Assembly (NCBI GenBank): GCA_964653795.1
Contig: CAZZHO010000001.1
Coordinates: 1-64,000, forward strand
Reading direction: 5' to 3'
DNA from: JAWPMT01 sp964653795
GTDB taxonomy: Bacteria > Bacteroidota > Bacteroidia > Cytophagales > Cyclobacteriaceae
Length of the DNA stretch: 64,000 nucleotides
Shown here: piece after piece, positions 44,490-52,944 of the stretch
Numbering within the stretch: position 1 is the first letter of the stretch
Layout of the letters: every line of letters starts with the position of its first letter
Translations under genes and position numbers: made by a program
The notes under the pieces: generated by a model
The model's database searches: none
The model's input: the letters and a program-made list of their open reading frames with translations, nothing else
What the model was told of the DNA's origin: nothing

Positions 44490-44924
44490 TTAGGCTTCCA
44501 AAATGTAATTATCACTTTTAATCAAGTCTGAAAGGGATGTATTATTGAGTATTTCCAATGTGTTATCCCGTACCTGAATCATCAGTTTATGCACGCTACA
44601 GGTCTTTTCATCTGGGCAGTCGTCGCATTTTTCATAGAAATTCAGACTTACGCAAGGAACCATGGCTATTGGACCCTCCAATAATCGATAGACTTCTGAA
44701 ATCGATATTTCCTCTGGTGGTTTAAGCAAGTAATAGCCTCCGCCTTTTCCCTTTTTGGAGCCCAAGAATCCTGATTTCCTAAGACTCAACAAGATACTTT
44801 CTAAGAACTTTTGGGGAATATTTTCAGACTGAGAAATGGTAGCAATCTGGGTGGGGCCTTCCGCATCTTGGCGAGCTAGGTAGCTCAATGCTTTAAGTCC
44901 GTATTTGGTCTTTTTCGATAGCAC
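44490..44924 (-). CDS. Rrf2-family transcriptional regulator
   Basis: A 144-aa winged-helix regulator. The N-terminal HTH (TKYGLKALSYLARQD; ISQSENIPQKFLESILLSLRKSGFLGSKKGKGGGYYLLKP) is classic Rrf2. Four cysteines are at C91, C100, C103 and C109 (CVSLNFYEKCDDCPDEKTC), which could ligate an iron-sulfur cluster as in IscR/NsrR-like proteins. It is read from GTG at 44924, followed 116 nt later by cysH, so it probably controls the sulfate-reduction operon in response to sulfur or iron-sulfur status. That role is inferred. Confidence 0.9.
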   Translation of the reverse strand: MLSKKTKYGLKALSYLARQDAEGPTQIATISQSENIPQKFLESILLSLRKSGFLGSKKGKGGGYYLLKPPEEISISEVYRLLEGPIAMVPCVSLNFYEKCDDCPDEKTCSVHKLMIQVRDNTLEILNNTSLSDLIKSDNYILEA

Positions 44925-45006
44925 ATCTAAAATTACTTAATTGCTCTTAAAATGCGATCCTTCCAAAAGTGCCTACGTTGTTGGTTAAATGCCATATTTT
45001 CGAAAT

Positions 45007-45366
45007 ATGGAAGAATCAGAGCGTTTGTGCTTGGAATGTGAGAGGCCGGTGTTTGGTCGATCAGATAAGAAATTCTGTTCTGACGGATGCAGAGCTGCTT
45101 TCAACAACAAGCAAAACGCCGTTTCGGTCACCATTAGGAAGGTCAATATTATTCTCCGGAAGAATAGAAAAATTTTAGAAGTCCTAAATCCTGAAGGTAA
45201 GCGAACTACACACCGGGACGAGTTACTCAAAAGAGGTTTTGACTTCCAGTACTTTACAAATGTGCATCGGACAAAGGCTGGTGACGAATACCGTTTTTGC
45301 TATGATCAGGGCTTTCTGGAATTGCAAAAAGGTTTTGTATTGTTAGTAAAAAAGTTTGAGTCTTAA
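45007..45366 (+). CDS. Small zinc-ribbon protein (DUF2116-like)
   Basis: A 119-aa protein. The N-terminus holds a zinc ribbon, CLECERPVFGRSDKKFCSDGC, i.e. C-x2-C and C-x3-C pairs, as in DUF2116-type proteins. A basic helix (RKVNIILRKNRKILEVL) and a region with aromatic residues follow, suggesting nucleic-acid or protein binding. The ATG at 45007 starts immediately before the ribbon; an earlier start at 44989 adds six residues. It is divergent from the Rrf2 gene and probably unrelated to it. Confidence 0.72.
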   Translation: MEESERLCLECERPVFGRSDKKFCSDGCRAAFNNKQNAVSVTIRKVNIILRKNRKILEVLNPEGKRTTHRDELLKRGFDFQYFTNVHRTKAGDEYRFCYDQGFLELQKGFVLLVKKFES

Positions 45367-45387
45367 TCACAATTCGCGTACTCCGCT

Positions 45388-45395
45388 TAATTTTG
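45388..45395 (+). promoter_or_regulatory. Candidate -7 box TAATTTTG
   Basis: Matches the Bacteroidota TAnnTTTG element on the plus strand, 73 nt before the LacI-type gene ATG at 45469. A -33 TTG at standard distance is not evident. Confidence 0.35.
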
Positions 45396-45468
45396 GTGTG
45401 GAGCATCGTTGAACTAGGATCAATTCCACGAAGGAAAACCCCAAGATCCTTTTAACTGCATTTGTCTT

Positions 45469-46497
45469 ATGAAAGGAAATCCTGTTACACTTAAGGACAT
45501 TGCCAATGAATTGGGGGTTTCGATGGGTACCGTTTCCAGGGCCCTGAAAGATTATCCAGGGATCAGTGATAAAACGAAGAAGGCCGTTAAGGATTTAGCT
45601 AAAAAGCTGAAGTACAGACCAAACCCAGTTGCACTAAACCTCAAGCGTCAGAGATCCAAGATCATAGGTGTGGTCTGCCCTAAGATTTTCCATACCTTTT
45701 TCAGCTCTGTCATCAATGGTATAATGAAAGCCGCGGATAAAGAAGGTTATACAGTTATACTGGTGCAGACGGATGAATCTTACAAGAAAGAGGTAAAGGA
45801 AGCCAAGGTACTATTGCAAAGCCCTCTGGAAGGGCTACTCATATCTACCACGTTTGAGACACAGCATTACACTCACCTAGAGCAATTCCTTGATTATGGT
45901 ATTCCTGTGGTTCAATATGATCGTATCAATGATGATTTAGATACCTCTAAAATCCATGTTGATGACTATGATGGTGCTTTTCAAGCCACCCAGCACCTAA
46001 TTGATCAAGGCTGCAAGCACATTGCTTTGGTAAGAGGGAAACTTATTCCTTTGATTAAGCGCAGATTGGAGGGCTTTCAAGACGCTCTCAAAGCTAATGG
46101 TCTTTCTTACTCTGATGAAATGGTATTGGAGACCAAAACTTCAGAGATAGAAGAAGGGGTAGAGTTGACAGATGATTTATTAAAACTGAGTCAAAGACCT
46201 GATGGTGTTCTTTCTTTTGCGGATGTCACCGCACTTGGTTTGATGAAAGGGCTGAAAGCCCGAGGAATTAGGATACCAGAGGACATAGCCATTGTTGGGT
46301 TTAATGATTCGGACATGTCCACCTTGGTGGAACCATCTCTCACAGCAGTAGCCCAACCTGGGTATAAGATGGGCAAAACAGCTGCCAATATTTTGTTCCG
46401 GGAGATTGAAGTGGTGAAGAACGATGACGATCCTATCCCTGAAGAGGTTACCCTGAAAACAGAGCTTGTCATCAGGGAATCCTCCAAAAAGAACTAG
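45469..46497 (+). CDS. LacI-family transcriptional regulator
   Basis: A 342-aa repressor/activator. The N-terminal HTH is plain (VTLKDIANELGVSMGTVSRALKDYPGISDKT), then the hinge (YRPNPVALNLKRQRS) and a periplasmic-binding-protein-like ligand domain ending in EEVTLKTELVIRESS. The ligand is normally a sugar or nucleoside. Linkage to a carbohydrate gene is not visible: the next gene downstream is convergent. The target operon is probably elsewhere. Confidence 0.94.
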   Translation: MKGNPVTLKDIANELGVSMGTVSRALKDYPGISDKTKKAVKDLAKKLKYRPNPVALNLKRQRSKIIGVVCPKIFHTFFSSVINGIMKAADKEGYTVILVQTDESYKKEVKEAKVLLQSPLEGLLISTTFETQHYTHLEQFLDYGIPVVQYDRINDDLDTSKIHVDDYDGAFQATQHLIDQGCKHIALVRGKLIPLIKRRLEGFQDALKANGLSYSDEMVLETKTSEIEEGVELTDDLLKLSQRPDGVLSFADVTALGLMKGLKARGIRIPEDIAIVGFNDSDMSTLVEPSLTAVAQPGYKMGKTAANILFREIEVVKNDDDPIPEEVTLKTELVIRESSKKN

Positions 46498-46505
46498 CCG
46501 ATCAT

Positions 46506-48977
46506 CTATTCATACTTGAGAGAGTCTACTGGATTCAAGGAAATAGATCTTAGAATTCTACTCACTATAGTCAAGGCTGCCACGAAGCAAACGAATGCTA
46601 AAGGGACAACCAACAGCCACCATCCCAGATCAATGCTAAAATGATAGTTCTCTAGCCAGCTACTGAGCGCAAACCAACAAATTGGCATAGCAATCAAGTA
46701 GGCTATAGAGATAATGCTAGCATAGTTTCTTGAGAGTAAGAGTGTAAGTCCAAGGGATTTTGCTCCTAGTACTTTCCGTATGCCTATTTCCTTGATTCGT
46801 TGCTGAAGAGTGAAGGTGGTCAAACCATAAAGTCCCAAACACGCTATTACTATCGCAAGCACTGAGAAAGTACCGAAGATTTTACCAAACTGCTCATCGG
46901 CAGCATACTGCTGGTTAAAGTTGTCATCCAGAAAGAAGTAGTCCATAGGAGTATCCGTAAAACTGTTACTCCATTCGTTTTCAATCAAACTCATCGTTTG
47001 ACTAAGAGCTTTGGCTCTTTGAGCTGGCTCTTCCTGTGTGAGATTCATCTTGACGAAATAAAATTCCGTCCAGCTACTCTGTATGTACATAATTGGATCA
47101 TAATCACTATGTAATGAAACTTGGTGATGGTTTTTAGCTACCCCTACTATCATGGTTGGGTTTCGACTATAGAAGCCTTCCAATTTTTTCCCTAGTGCAT
47201 CCTCGGGGTTTTCGAAACCTAATAGTCTGGCTAGTTTTTCATTGATCACAACTGCTCCATTTCCCCAGGCACTGTCTTGAGGACCTAATTTTCTGCCTGC
47301 TACGATCTCGATCTCAAAGAAGTCCATGAATCCTCTTCCGACAGTCATGAAGCTGGTTCCTATGGATTCGTCAGAATTTTTACCGGGTAGTTTCACCTCT
47401 CCACCCCATGTAATGGGTTCTCCGGGGATTTCTCCCGCATTGGTAATGGAAACAATCTCTGACCTTCCGTCCAGGGCTGTCTTGAAGCTGTTGAATTTCT
47501 TAACATCGGGCCGATCTTGCTGACTCACGTCGCCCGGAGGTGATTTTATCACCAAAATATCACTGATATCCAACCCAAGGTCACTTGCCTTCATAAAAGA
47601 GATCTGCTTGTAGATAGTGATGGTCACACCTATCAATAGGAAAGTGATGATAAATTGGAATGAGACTAAAATGCTCCTTAGACTAAAACCAGATAGCTTC
47701 TGAGTCTTTTTATTGCCTGTGAGAATGTTAGCCGTATCGAATCCTTTTAAAATGATGGCTGGATATGAGCCTATGAGGAACGCTCCCAAAATCACCACCA
47801 TGAAAGCCATGATGAGGATATCGGTGCTTTGAAGAATACCAAAGTTGATACCCGTTAGCTGAAGGATAAGAGGGGATGAAAGTTGGACAATTGTGATGGC
47901 CAGAAGGAAAGCAAATGAATTTAGAAGAACCGCCTCGAGTAGGAACAGTAAGGTTATTTGCTGGGTTTTTGAACCCATGACCTTACGAATCCCAACTTCT
48001 TTCAATCGATCAAGGATTTTGACCAATGATAGATTTAAATAGTTGATCCAGGCAACAATCAGTATAATGATCGCAATGGTAGAAAGTGCATAGATCATTC
48101 TATAATCTACAGAAGGCTTAAAGTCGGTGCTGGCTGTTGAGTATAGATGTAAATCTTTCAATCCCATCAGCGAATAATCAATGATATAGCCATATTGATC
48201 GAGCTTCTCTCTAGCACTTTCTTTATGTATCCGATAGATGTCTTTTTCGATTTCAGCGACAGTTGCTTGAGGCTCTAAGAGGAGATAGGTATAGAAGGCA
48301 AAATTTCCCCAGTTGTCAAGCTTAATACCATATTCATTTTCAATGCTTTGAGTTGATAATAAGGAGCTAAACTGAAAATGAGACTGTTTCGGTAGGTCCT
48401 CGATGACTCCAATTATTTCGAAGCTTCTCTCACCATTGTTGGAGGCTATGTTCATAGGCTTTCCAATTAGCTTTTTGAAATCGTTGGTATACTTCTTTGC
48501 TATCGACTCTGTAAGAATCAAAGTCCTGTTTTGGTCGAACTTTTCTGCATTACCGGCAATGAATTCAACTTCGAACATATCGAAGAAGGCTTTATCCGTA
48601 CTGTATGTTCCTCTTTCTTGAAAGGAGAGCAAGTTTCCTGCATCCTCCAGACTAAATGTATTGTTTAGATAATCGAGGTTATAGAATCTTGTGACCGATG
48701 CTACCAAAGGGTTTGATTCCGAAATCATTCGTCCCATCTGAGGAGAGCATCTTGCTGATTCGCCCTCACTCAGGCCAGACTTGGTGGCCATTGTCTGAAT
48801 TCGGTAGATATTGTCGCTATTCCTCCAATTTTTATCAAACTCAGCATGGTATTGGACGTATTGAGCGATTGTAATGCAGGCAGCAATCCCTAGCGCTAGG
48901 CCCAATATGTTGATGACTGAATAAAGCCGGTTCTTCTTAATCTGTCTAAGTATCGTGATAAAGTAATTGCGAAGCAT
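46506..48977 (-). CDS. FtsX-like permease of the MacB type (module 2, second gene)
   Basis: An 823-aa MacB/FtsX-family permease beginning MLRNYFITILRQIKKNRLYS. It has an N-terminal helix, large extracytoplasmic regions, central helices with LKEVGIRKVMGSKTQQ and C-terminal helices with RIKEIGIRKVLGAKSLG. It is a paralogue of the genes at 49008 and 36813. It lies 30 nt downstream of the 49008 gene and is probably co-transcribed from the sigma-54-like promoter at 51437-51453. No ATPase gene lies nearby. Confidence 0.92.
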   Translation of the reverse strand: MLRNYFITILRQIKKNRLYSVINILGLALGIAACITIAQYVQYHAEFDKNWRNSDNIYRIQTMATKSGLSEGESARCSPQMGRMISESNPLVASVTRFYNLDYLNNTFSLEDAGNLLSFQERGTYSTDKAFFDMFEVEFIAGNAEKFDQNRTLILTESIAKKYTNDFKKLIGKPMNIASNNGERSFEIIGVIEDLPKQSHFQFSSLLSTQSIENEYGIKLDNWGNFAFYTYLLLEPQATVAEIEKDIYRIHKESAREKLDQYGYIIDYSLMGLKDLHLYSTASTDFKPSVDYRMIYALSTIAIIILIVAWINYLNLSLVKILDRLKEVGIRKVMGSKTQQITLLFLLEAVLLNSFAFLLAITIVQLSSPLILQLTGINFGILQSTDILIMAFMVVILGAFLIGSYPAIILKGFDTANILTGNKKTQKLSGFSLRSILVSFQFIITFLLIGVTITIYKQISFMKASDLGLDISDILVIKSPPGDVSQQDRPDVKKFNSFKTALDGRSEIVSITNAGEIPGEPITWGGEVKLPGKNSDESIGTSFMTVGRGFMDFFEIEIVAGRKLGPQDSAWGNGAVVINEKLARLLGFENPEDALGKKLEGFYSRNPTMIVGVAKNHHQVSLHSDYDPIMYIQSSWTEFYFVKMNLTQEEPAQRAKALSQTMSLIENEWSNSFTDTPMDYFFLDDNFNQQYAADEQFGKIFGTFSVLAIVIACLGLYGLTTFTLQQRIKEIGIRKVLGAKSLGLTLLLSRNYASIISIAYLIAMPICWFALSSWLENYHFSIDLGWWLLVVPLAFVCFVAALTIVSRILRSISLNPVDSLKYE

Positions 48978-49007
48978 GGTGAGGTTTTTTAAAAGGTCTT
49001 GATTTGA

Positions 49008-51407
49008 TTATTGATATCTCAAAGAGTCAATAGGGTTGGCTTTCGCGATGCTCAAGCTCTTTCTACCCACTGTGGTGATCGTGATGAAGACGGTGATGCC
49101 AAATGATATCAGGAAGTACATGGCGCTGATGCTAATTTGATATTCAAATCCATTCAACCATTCTCTGCATAGTAAATAGGAGCAAGGCGCGGCTATGATG
49201 AATGCCAGCGTCATGAGAATAGCAATATCAGAGGAAAAGGCTCGTAAAATGTTGGAGATAGATGCTCCAAATACTTTTCTGATGCTGATGCTTTTTCTAT
49301 TGCGAGCTGCCATGAAAGAAACTAAACCATACAACCCGAACACACCAATCAAGATTGCGAGTACCACGAAGAATTGGAAGACGGTATAAATCAGATTTTC
49401 AACGATGTAGCTCTGAACTAACATGTCATTGATAAACCTTGCTTCAAAGTAAGCTTTAGGTGCAAATTCTCTGAAGATTCTTTCTATTTCAGGGAGGACT
49501 GTCTGTAAGTCGTGTGTATTTAGCTGAATGTTAATTTGATGCATATTACCGGGCATGTGGGAGAGCATAACGGGTACTATTTTATTCTGCAATGATTCTG
49601 CGTGATAGTCTTCGACTACCCCAATGATCTTACCTTTCCAGGATCCGAAGTACTTCACTTCTAATCCAAGTGCATCTTCAATTGCAATATTTGCTCTTTT
49701 GAGGAATTCCCGATTTACCAGCAGTTGCATCGTACTATCTGAAGTGAATTTGTTTTCAACATTTCTGCCTGACAAAAGGGGTACACCGTAGAGGTCCAAA
49801 TAAGCTTCATCAATGAATTTGACGTTCATGTGCATGTCTTCAGTTGTTTCCTGACCTTCTATGCTATAACCACTACCCCAGTAGACGTTGGCCTGTGGCG
49901 CCGCCATACACCAGGAGGCTTTCTCCACAAAGTTCAATGCTCTATACTCATTGAGGATGGTCGGCATTTTATCGGAGACTTTCTTTGGAAATTCAATGCT
50001 TAAGATATTCTCACGATTGAATCCAAGGTCCTTATTCTTCACATAGTGCATCTGAGCTGCCACTATTACTGTGGTGATGATGAGAAGATTAGCAATCACA
50101 AACTGAAATACCACCAATCCCTTACGGATAAAGGATTTGCCAGCGCCTTGATTTAGAGTGACCTGATTTTTTAAAGCGGTAATAGGATTGTATCCTGATA
50201 TAATCATTGCGGGGTAAAAACCAGCAAGCAGGCTTACTACGATTCCTAGTAGAAGTGAGAAGAGAATAACTGTTAAATCATATGAAACGTCGAATCTCAC
50301 GATAGCCAAAAGTTCATTGAGTTTCAACATGAGGAATTGACCAAGAGTAAACGCTATCAATGTGGCTATAGAAACGATGATGGCGGTCTCACCGATGAAC
50401 TGAGCTATGAGGCTGCCTTTTCCACTGCCCAATGTCTTTTTAATTCCTACTTCTTTGGACCGCTGCACGGCTAAAGCAGTAGAAAGGTTAATGAAGTTGA
50501 GAATAGAGGCAGTTAGGGTAATGACCGCCAATAGCACGAAACCAATTAATACCTCTTTCGGGGAAACATAGGTGGTAGTTTGCTCATATCTGGAATCTGT
50601 GTGTACCTCAGACAGAGGTTGAAGGAAGTACTCAGTTCTTTCTTTCTCATATTCTGAGACGTGTTGATGCGCTATGTGGGTTATTTTCTCCTCAACTTCC
50701 GAAGTACTCTCACTATCTTCTTTGACGAAATATGCAGAAGCCGTCCAGTAAGCTTCCCAACTTTTCACATAGTCATTATAAAGACTCGGCATTGTCTTAT
50801 GAGAGATGATCATGTCAAAAGGTGTATTGGTATAAGAGGGCGGGTTTTCTATTACACCCGCTACTTCTAAATCCACATACTCACCTACAGTGACGATTCT
50901 ACCTACCGGATTGGCGCTACCAAAATAGGTTTCGGCCTTTTTCTCAGTAAGAAAGATTTTGAAAGGTTCATCCAGAGCTTCGGAGCCAGCGCCTCTTAAT
51001 ATGTTAAAATCAAGGTGTTTTATGAAGCTGCTATTGGTGAAGAGAATGGCGTCTTCTTTGAATACCAGGTGTCTCGCTTCAAAATCGAATTCAATAGTCG
51101 AGCTCTGAGGACCGTTCATAGGGATAATTTGGCTACCATAGTTGGCCGTATGTGCAAGTGCTTCTCCCATAGCGTTAGGAATGATACCTCGGTAGTTTAC
51201 CCCATAATCTCCCAGGCTATGCTCAACGATTCTGTAGACACTTTCCTTTTTCTGATGGAAACTGTCAAACCGCAGTTCATATCTCATGATGGAATAGACT
51301 ACCAGACAGCATGTAATGCCGATACTGAGGCCCAGGATGTTGACCAAAGTATAAAACTGGTTCTTACGGAAGTTTCTTAACGCTGTAGTAAAGTAGTGCT
51401 TTAACAT
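49008..51407 (-). CDS. FtsX-like permease of the MacB type (module 2, first gene)
   Basis: A 799-aa permease of the same family, with FtsX motifs RSKEVGIKKTLGSG and RNRKSISIRKVFGASI. The start is placed at ATG 51407 (MLKHYFTTALRNFRKN), which matches its two paralogues; an upstream in-frame ATG at 51431 would lie before the predicted transcription start. The first FtsX motif is near the middle and the second near the C-terminus. It is divergent from the NtrC-type regulator at 51580. Two inverted repeats and a sigma-54-like promoter are in the gap. Confidence 0.92.
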   Translation of the reverse strand: MLKHYFTTALRNFRKNQFYTLVNILGLSIGITCCLVVYSIMRYELRFDSFHQKKESVYRIVEHSLGDYGVNYRGIIPNAMGEALAHTANYGSQIIPMNGPQSSTIEFDFEARHLVFKEDAILFTNSSFIKHLDFNILRGAGSEALDEPFKIFLTEKKAETYFGSANPVGRIVTVGEYVDLEVAGVIENPPSYTNTPFDMIISHKTMPSLYNDYVKSWEAYWTASAYFVKEDSESTSEVEEKITHIAHQHVSEYEKERTEYFLQPLSEVHTDSRYEQTTTYVSPKEVLIGFVLLAVITLTASILNFINLSTALAVQRSKEVGIKKTLGSGKGSLIAQFIGETAIIVSIATLIAFTLGQFLMLKLNELLAIVRFDVSYDLTVILFSLLLGIVVSLLAGFYPAMIISGYNPITALKNQVTLNQGAGKSFIRKGLVVFQFVIANLLIITTVIVAAQMHYVKNKDLGFNRENILSIEFPKKVSDKMPTILNEYRALNFVEKASWCMAAPQANVYWGSGYSIEGQETTEDMHMNVKFIDEAYLDLYGVPLLSGRNVENKFTSDSTMQLLVNREFLKRANIAIEDALGLEVKYFGSWKGKIIGVVEDYHAESLQNKIVPVMLSHMPGNMHQINIQLNTHDLQTVLPEIERIFREFAPKAYFEARFINDMLVQSYIVENLIYTVFQFFVVLAILIGVFGLYGLVSFMAARNRKSISIRKVFGASISNILRAFSSDIAILMTLAFIIAAPCSYLLCREWLNGFEYQISISAMYFLISFGITVFITITTVGRKSLSIAKANPIDSLRYQ

Positions 51408-51436
51408 CTCTTCAAAAGTTATTCTGACCACTACAT

Positions 51437-51453
51437 ATGCAAAAAGGTGCCAT
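51437..51453 (-). promoter_or_regulatory. Sigma-54-like promoter, one nucleotide short
   Basis: On the minus strand the sequence reads ATGGCACCTTTTTGCAT: TGGCAC, the -24 element, then a T-run, then TTGC, the -12 element. The GG-to-GC distance is 9 nt instead of the usual 10. Transcription would start about 12 nt after GC, near 51427, 20 nt before the permease ATG at 51407. The position relative to the paired sites at 51504-51549 is right for enhancer-driven control. Confidence 0.6.
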
Positions 51454-51503
51454 AATTATAAAATATTGATAATCAGTATTTTAATATGTTTTGGGCTAGT
51501 AAA

Positions 51504-51526
51504 AAGTGTTTCTTTATGAAACACTT
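51504..51526. promoter_or_regulatory. Candidate NtrC-type activator site 1 (module 2)
   Basis: AAGTGTTTC-TTTAT-GAAACACTT is a perfect inverted repeat with 9-bp arms and a 5-nt spacer. It directly adjoins a second, near-identical repeat, with centres 23 bp apart (about two helical turns). The pair lies 51-112 nt upstream of the sigma-54-like promoter start and upstream of the regulator gene itself, so the regulator may also control its own expression. Confidence 0.68.
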
Positions 51527-51549
51527 AATTGTTTTCAAATGAAACAATT
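51527..51549. promoter_or_regulatory. Candidate NtrC-type activator site 2 (module 2)
   Basis: AATTGTTTT-CAAAT-GAAACAATT matches over 8 of 9 arm positions with the same 5-nt spacer and the same TGTTT..GAAACA core as its neighbour. It abuts site 1 without a gap, as expected for cooperative binding of two activator dimers. Confidence 0.65.
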
Positions 51550-51579
51550 GGTTAATTCATGCTACAAAATGGGCATTAA

Positions 51580-52944
51580 ATGAGAAAAAGTGGACACATA
51601 TTGATAGTCGATGATGATCAGGACGTCCTTTTCACGGCGAAAACCATCTTGAAAAGGGAGTATCTAAAAGTATCAGTTGAGAGTAGTCCAAATCGGCTTG
51701 AGACTTTGCTTAAGAAAGAAGAGCTGGATATTGTGATATTGGATATGAACTTCAAAGCGGGTGTTACAAGTGGTAATGAAGGTCTATTCTGGCTCAAGAG
51801 GATTAAAGAAATAGATCCTTCGGTGCATGTCATTCTCAATACCGCCTACGGGGATATTAACCTGGCGGTACAGTCAATGAAAGATGGAGCTACCGACTTC
51901 CTTGTAAAGCCATGGGAAAAGGAGAAGCTATTGACCACAGTGGCTAATGTCTTTGAGCTTCGCCAATCTGGAAAGAAAATCAAGAAGCTTGAAGCTACAG
52001 AAACGGCTCTGACCGAGGATATTGATTCCGGCTATTCAGAGCTTGTTTTTCAATCCGCCAGGATGGGTAAAGTAATGGATACAATTAAAAAGGTGGCACA
52101 AACCGACGCTTCTGTGCTCATTCTAGGAGAGAACGGAACCGGTAAAGAGGTGGTGGCCCGAACGATCCATCGCCTTTCAGGAAGAAATAAGAATGCCATG
52201 ATAAAAGTGGACTTGGGTGCTTTGGCTGAATCTTTATTTGAATCAGAACTGTTCGGTCATAAGAAAGGGGCTTTCACAGATGCCAAAGAAGATAGGACGG
52301 GCCGTTTCGAGATAGCCGATGGTGGGACCATTTTTCTGGATGAGATAGGTAATTTGAGTTTAGCGATGCAAGTGAAGCTGCTTTCAGTTTTGCAAAACCG
52401 TCAGTTTACTCCCGTTGGCTCTAGCAAAGCAATTGATTTTGACACTCGGGTAATTAGTGCTACCAATCAGTCATTGTACGATATGGTTTCAGACGGAGAT
52501 TTCCGGCAGGATTTACTGTATAGAATAAATGTTGTGGAAATAGAATTACCTCCACTGAGGGAGAGGAGGGAGGATATACCTCTTCTAGCAAATCACTATC
52601 TGGCCACCTACGCTCAGAAGTATCAGCGTCCAGGATTAAAAATTGAAGATAGATGTCTTTCTCAGCTTGGTAGTTATCCATGGCCAGGCAATATTCGAGA
52701 GTTACAACATGCAGTGGAAAGGGCGGTAATAATGGCTCCAGGTCGAGTACTGAAGTCAGATGACTTTTTATTGCCAAAGACCACCCGGGTCGTATCTCAA
52801 AATTCTTTAAATATGGAAGATGTGGAAAAAGAAGCTATTTTGAAGGCGATTGAAAAATATGAAGGTAATTTGAGTAAAGCGTCAGAAGAACTAGGTATGG
52901 GGCGAACGACGCTTTATCGAAAAATTAAAAAATACGGATTGTAG
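51580..52944 (+). CDS. NtrC-type sigma-54-dependent response regulator (module 2)
   Basis: A 454-aa activator with a receiver (D55 in IVILDMNFKAG, followed by the same short insertion as in the module 1 regulator), an AAA+ domain (Walker A GENGTGKE; sigma-contact loop GAFTDA; IFLDEIGNLSL) and a Fis-type HTH (LSKASEELGMGRTTLYRKIKKYGL). It is followed directly by its kinase gene. The tandem inverted repeats upstream probably bind it. Target: the divergent FtsX-like permease genes. Confidence 0.94.
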   Translation: MRKSGHILIVDDDQDVLFTAKTILKREYLKVSVESSPNRLETLLKKEELDIVILDMNFKAGVTSGNEGLFWLKRIKEIDPSVHVILNTAYGDINLAVQSMKDGATDFLVKPWEKEKLLTTVANVFELRQSGKKIKKLEATETALTEDIDSGYSELVFQSARMGKVMDTIKKVAQTDASVLILGENGTGKEVVARTIHRLSGRNKNAMIKVDLGALAESLFESELFGHKKGAFTDAKEDRTGRFEIADGGTIFLDEIGNLSLAMQVKLLSVLQNRQFTPVGSSKAIDFDTRVISATNQSLYDMVSDGDFRQDLLYRINVVEIELPPLRERREDIPLLANHYLATYAQKYQRPGLKIEDRCLSQLGSYPWPGNIRELQHAVERAVIMAPGRVLKSDDFLLPKTTRVVSQNSLNMEDVEKEAILKAIEKYEGNLSKASEELGMGRTTLYRKIKKYGL

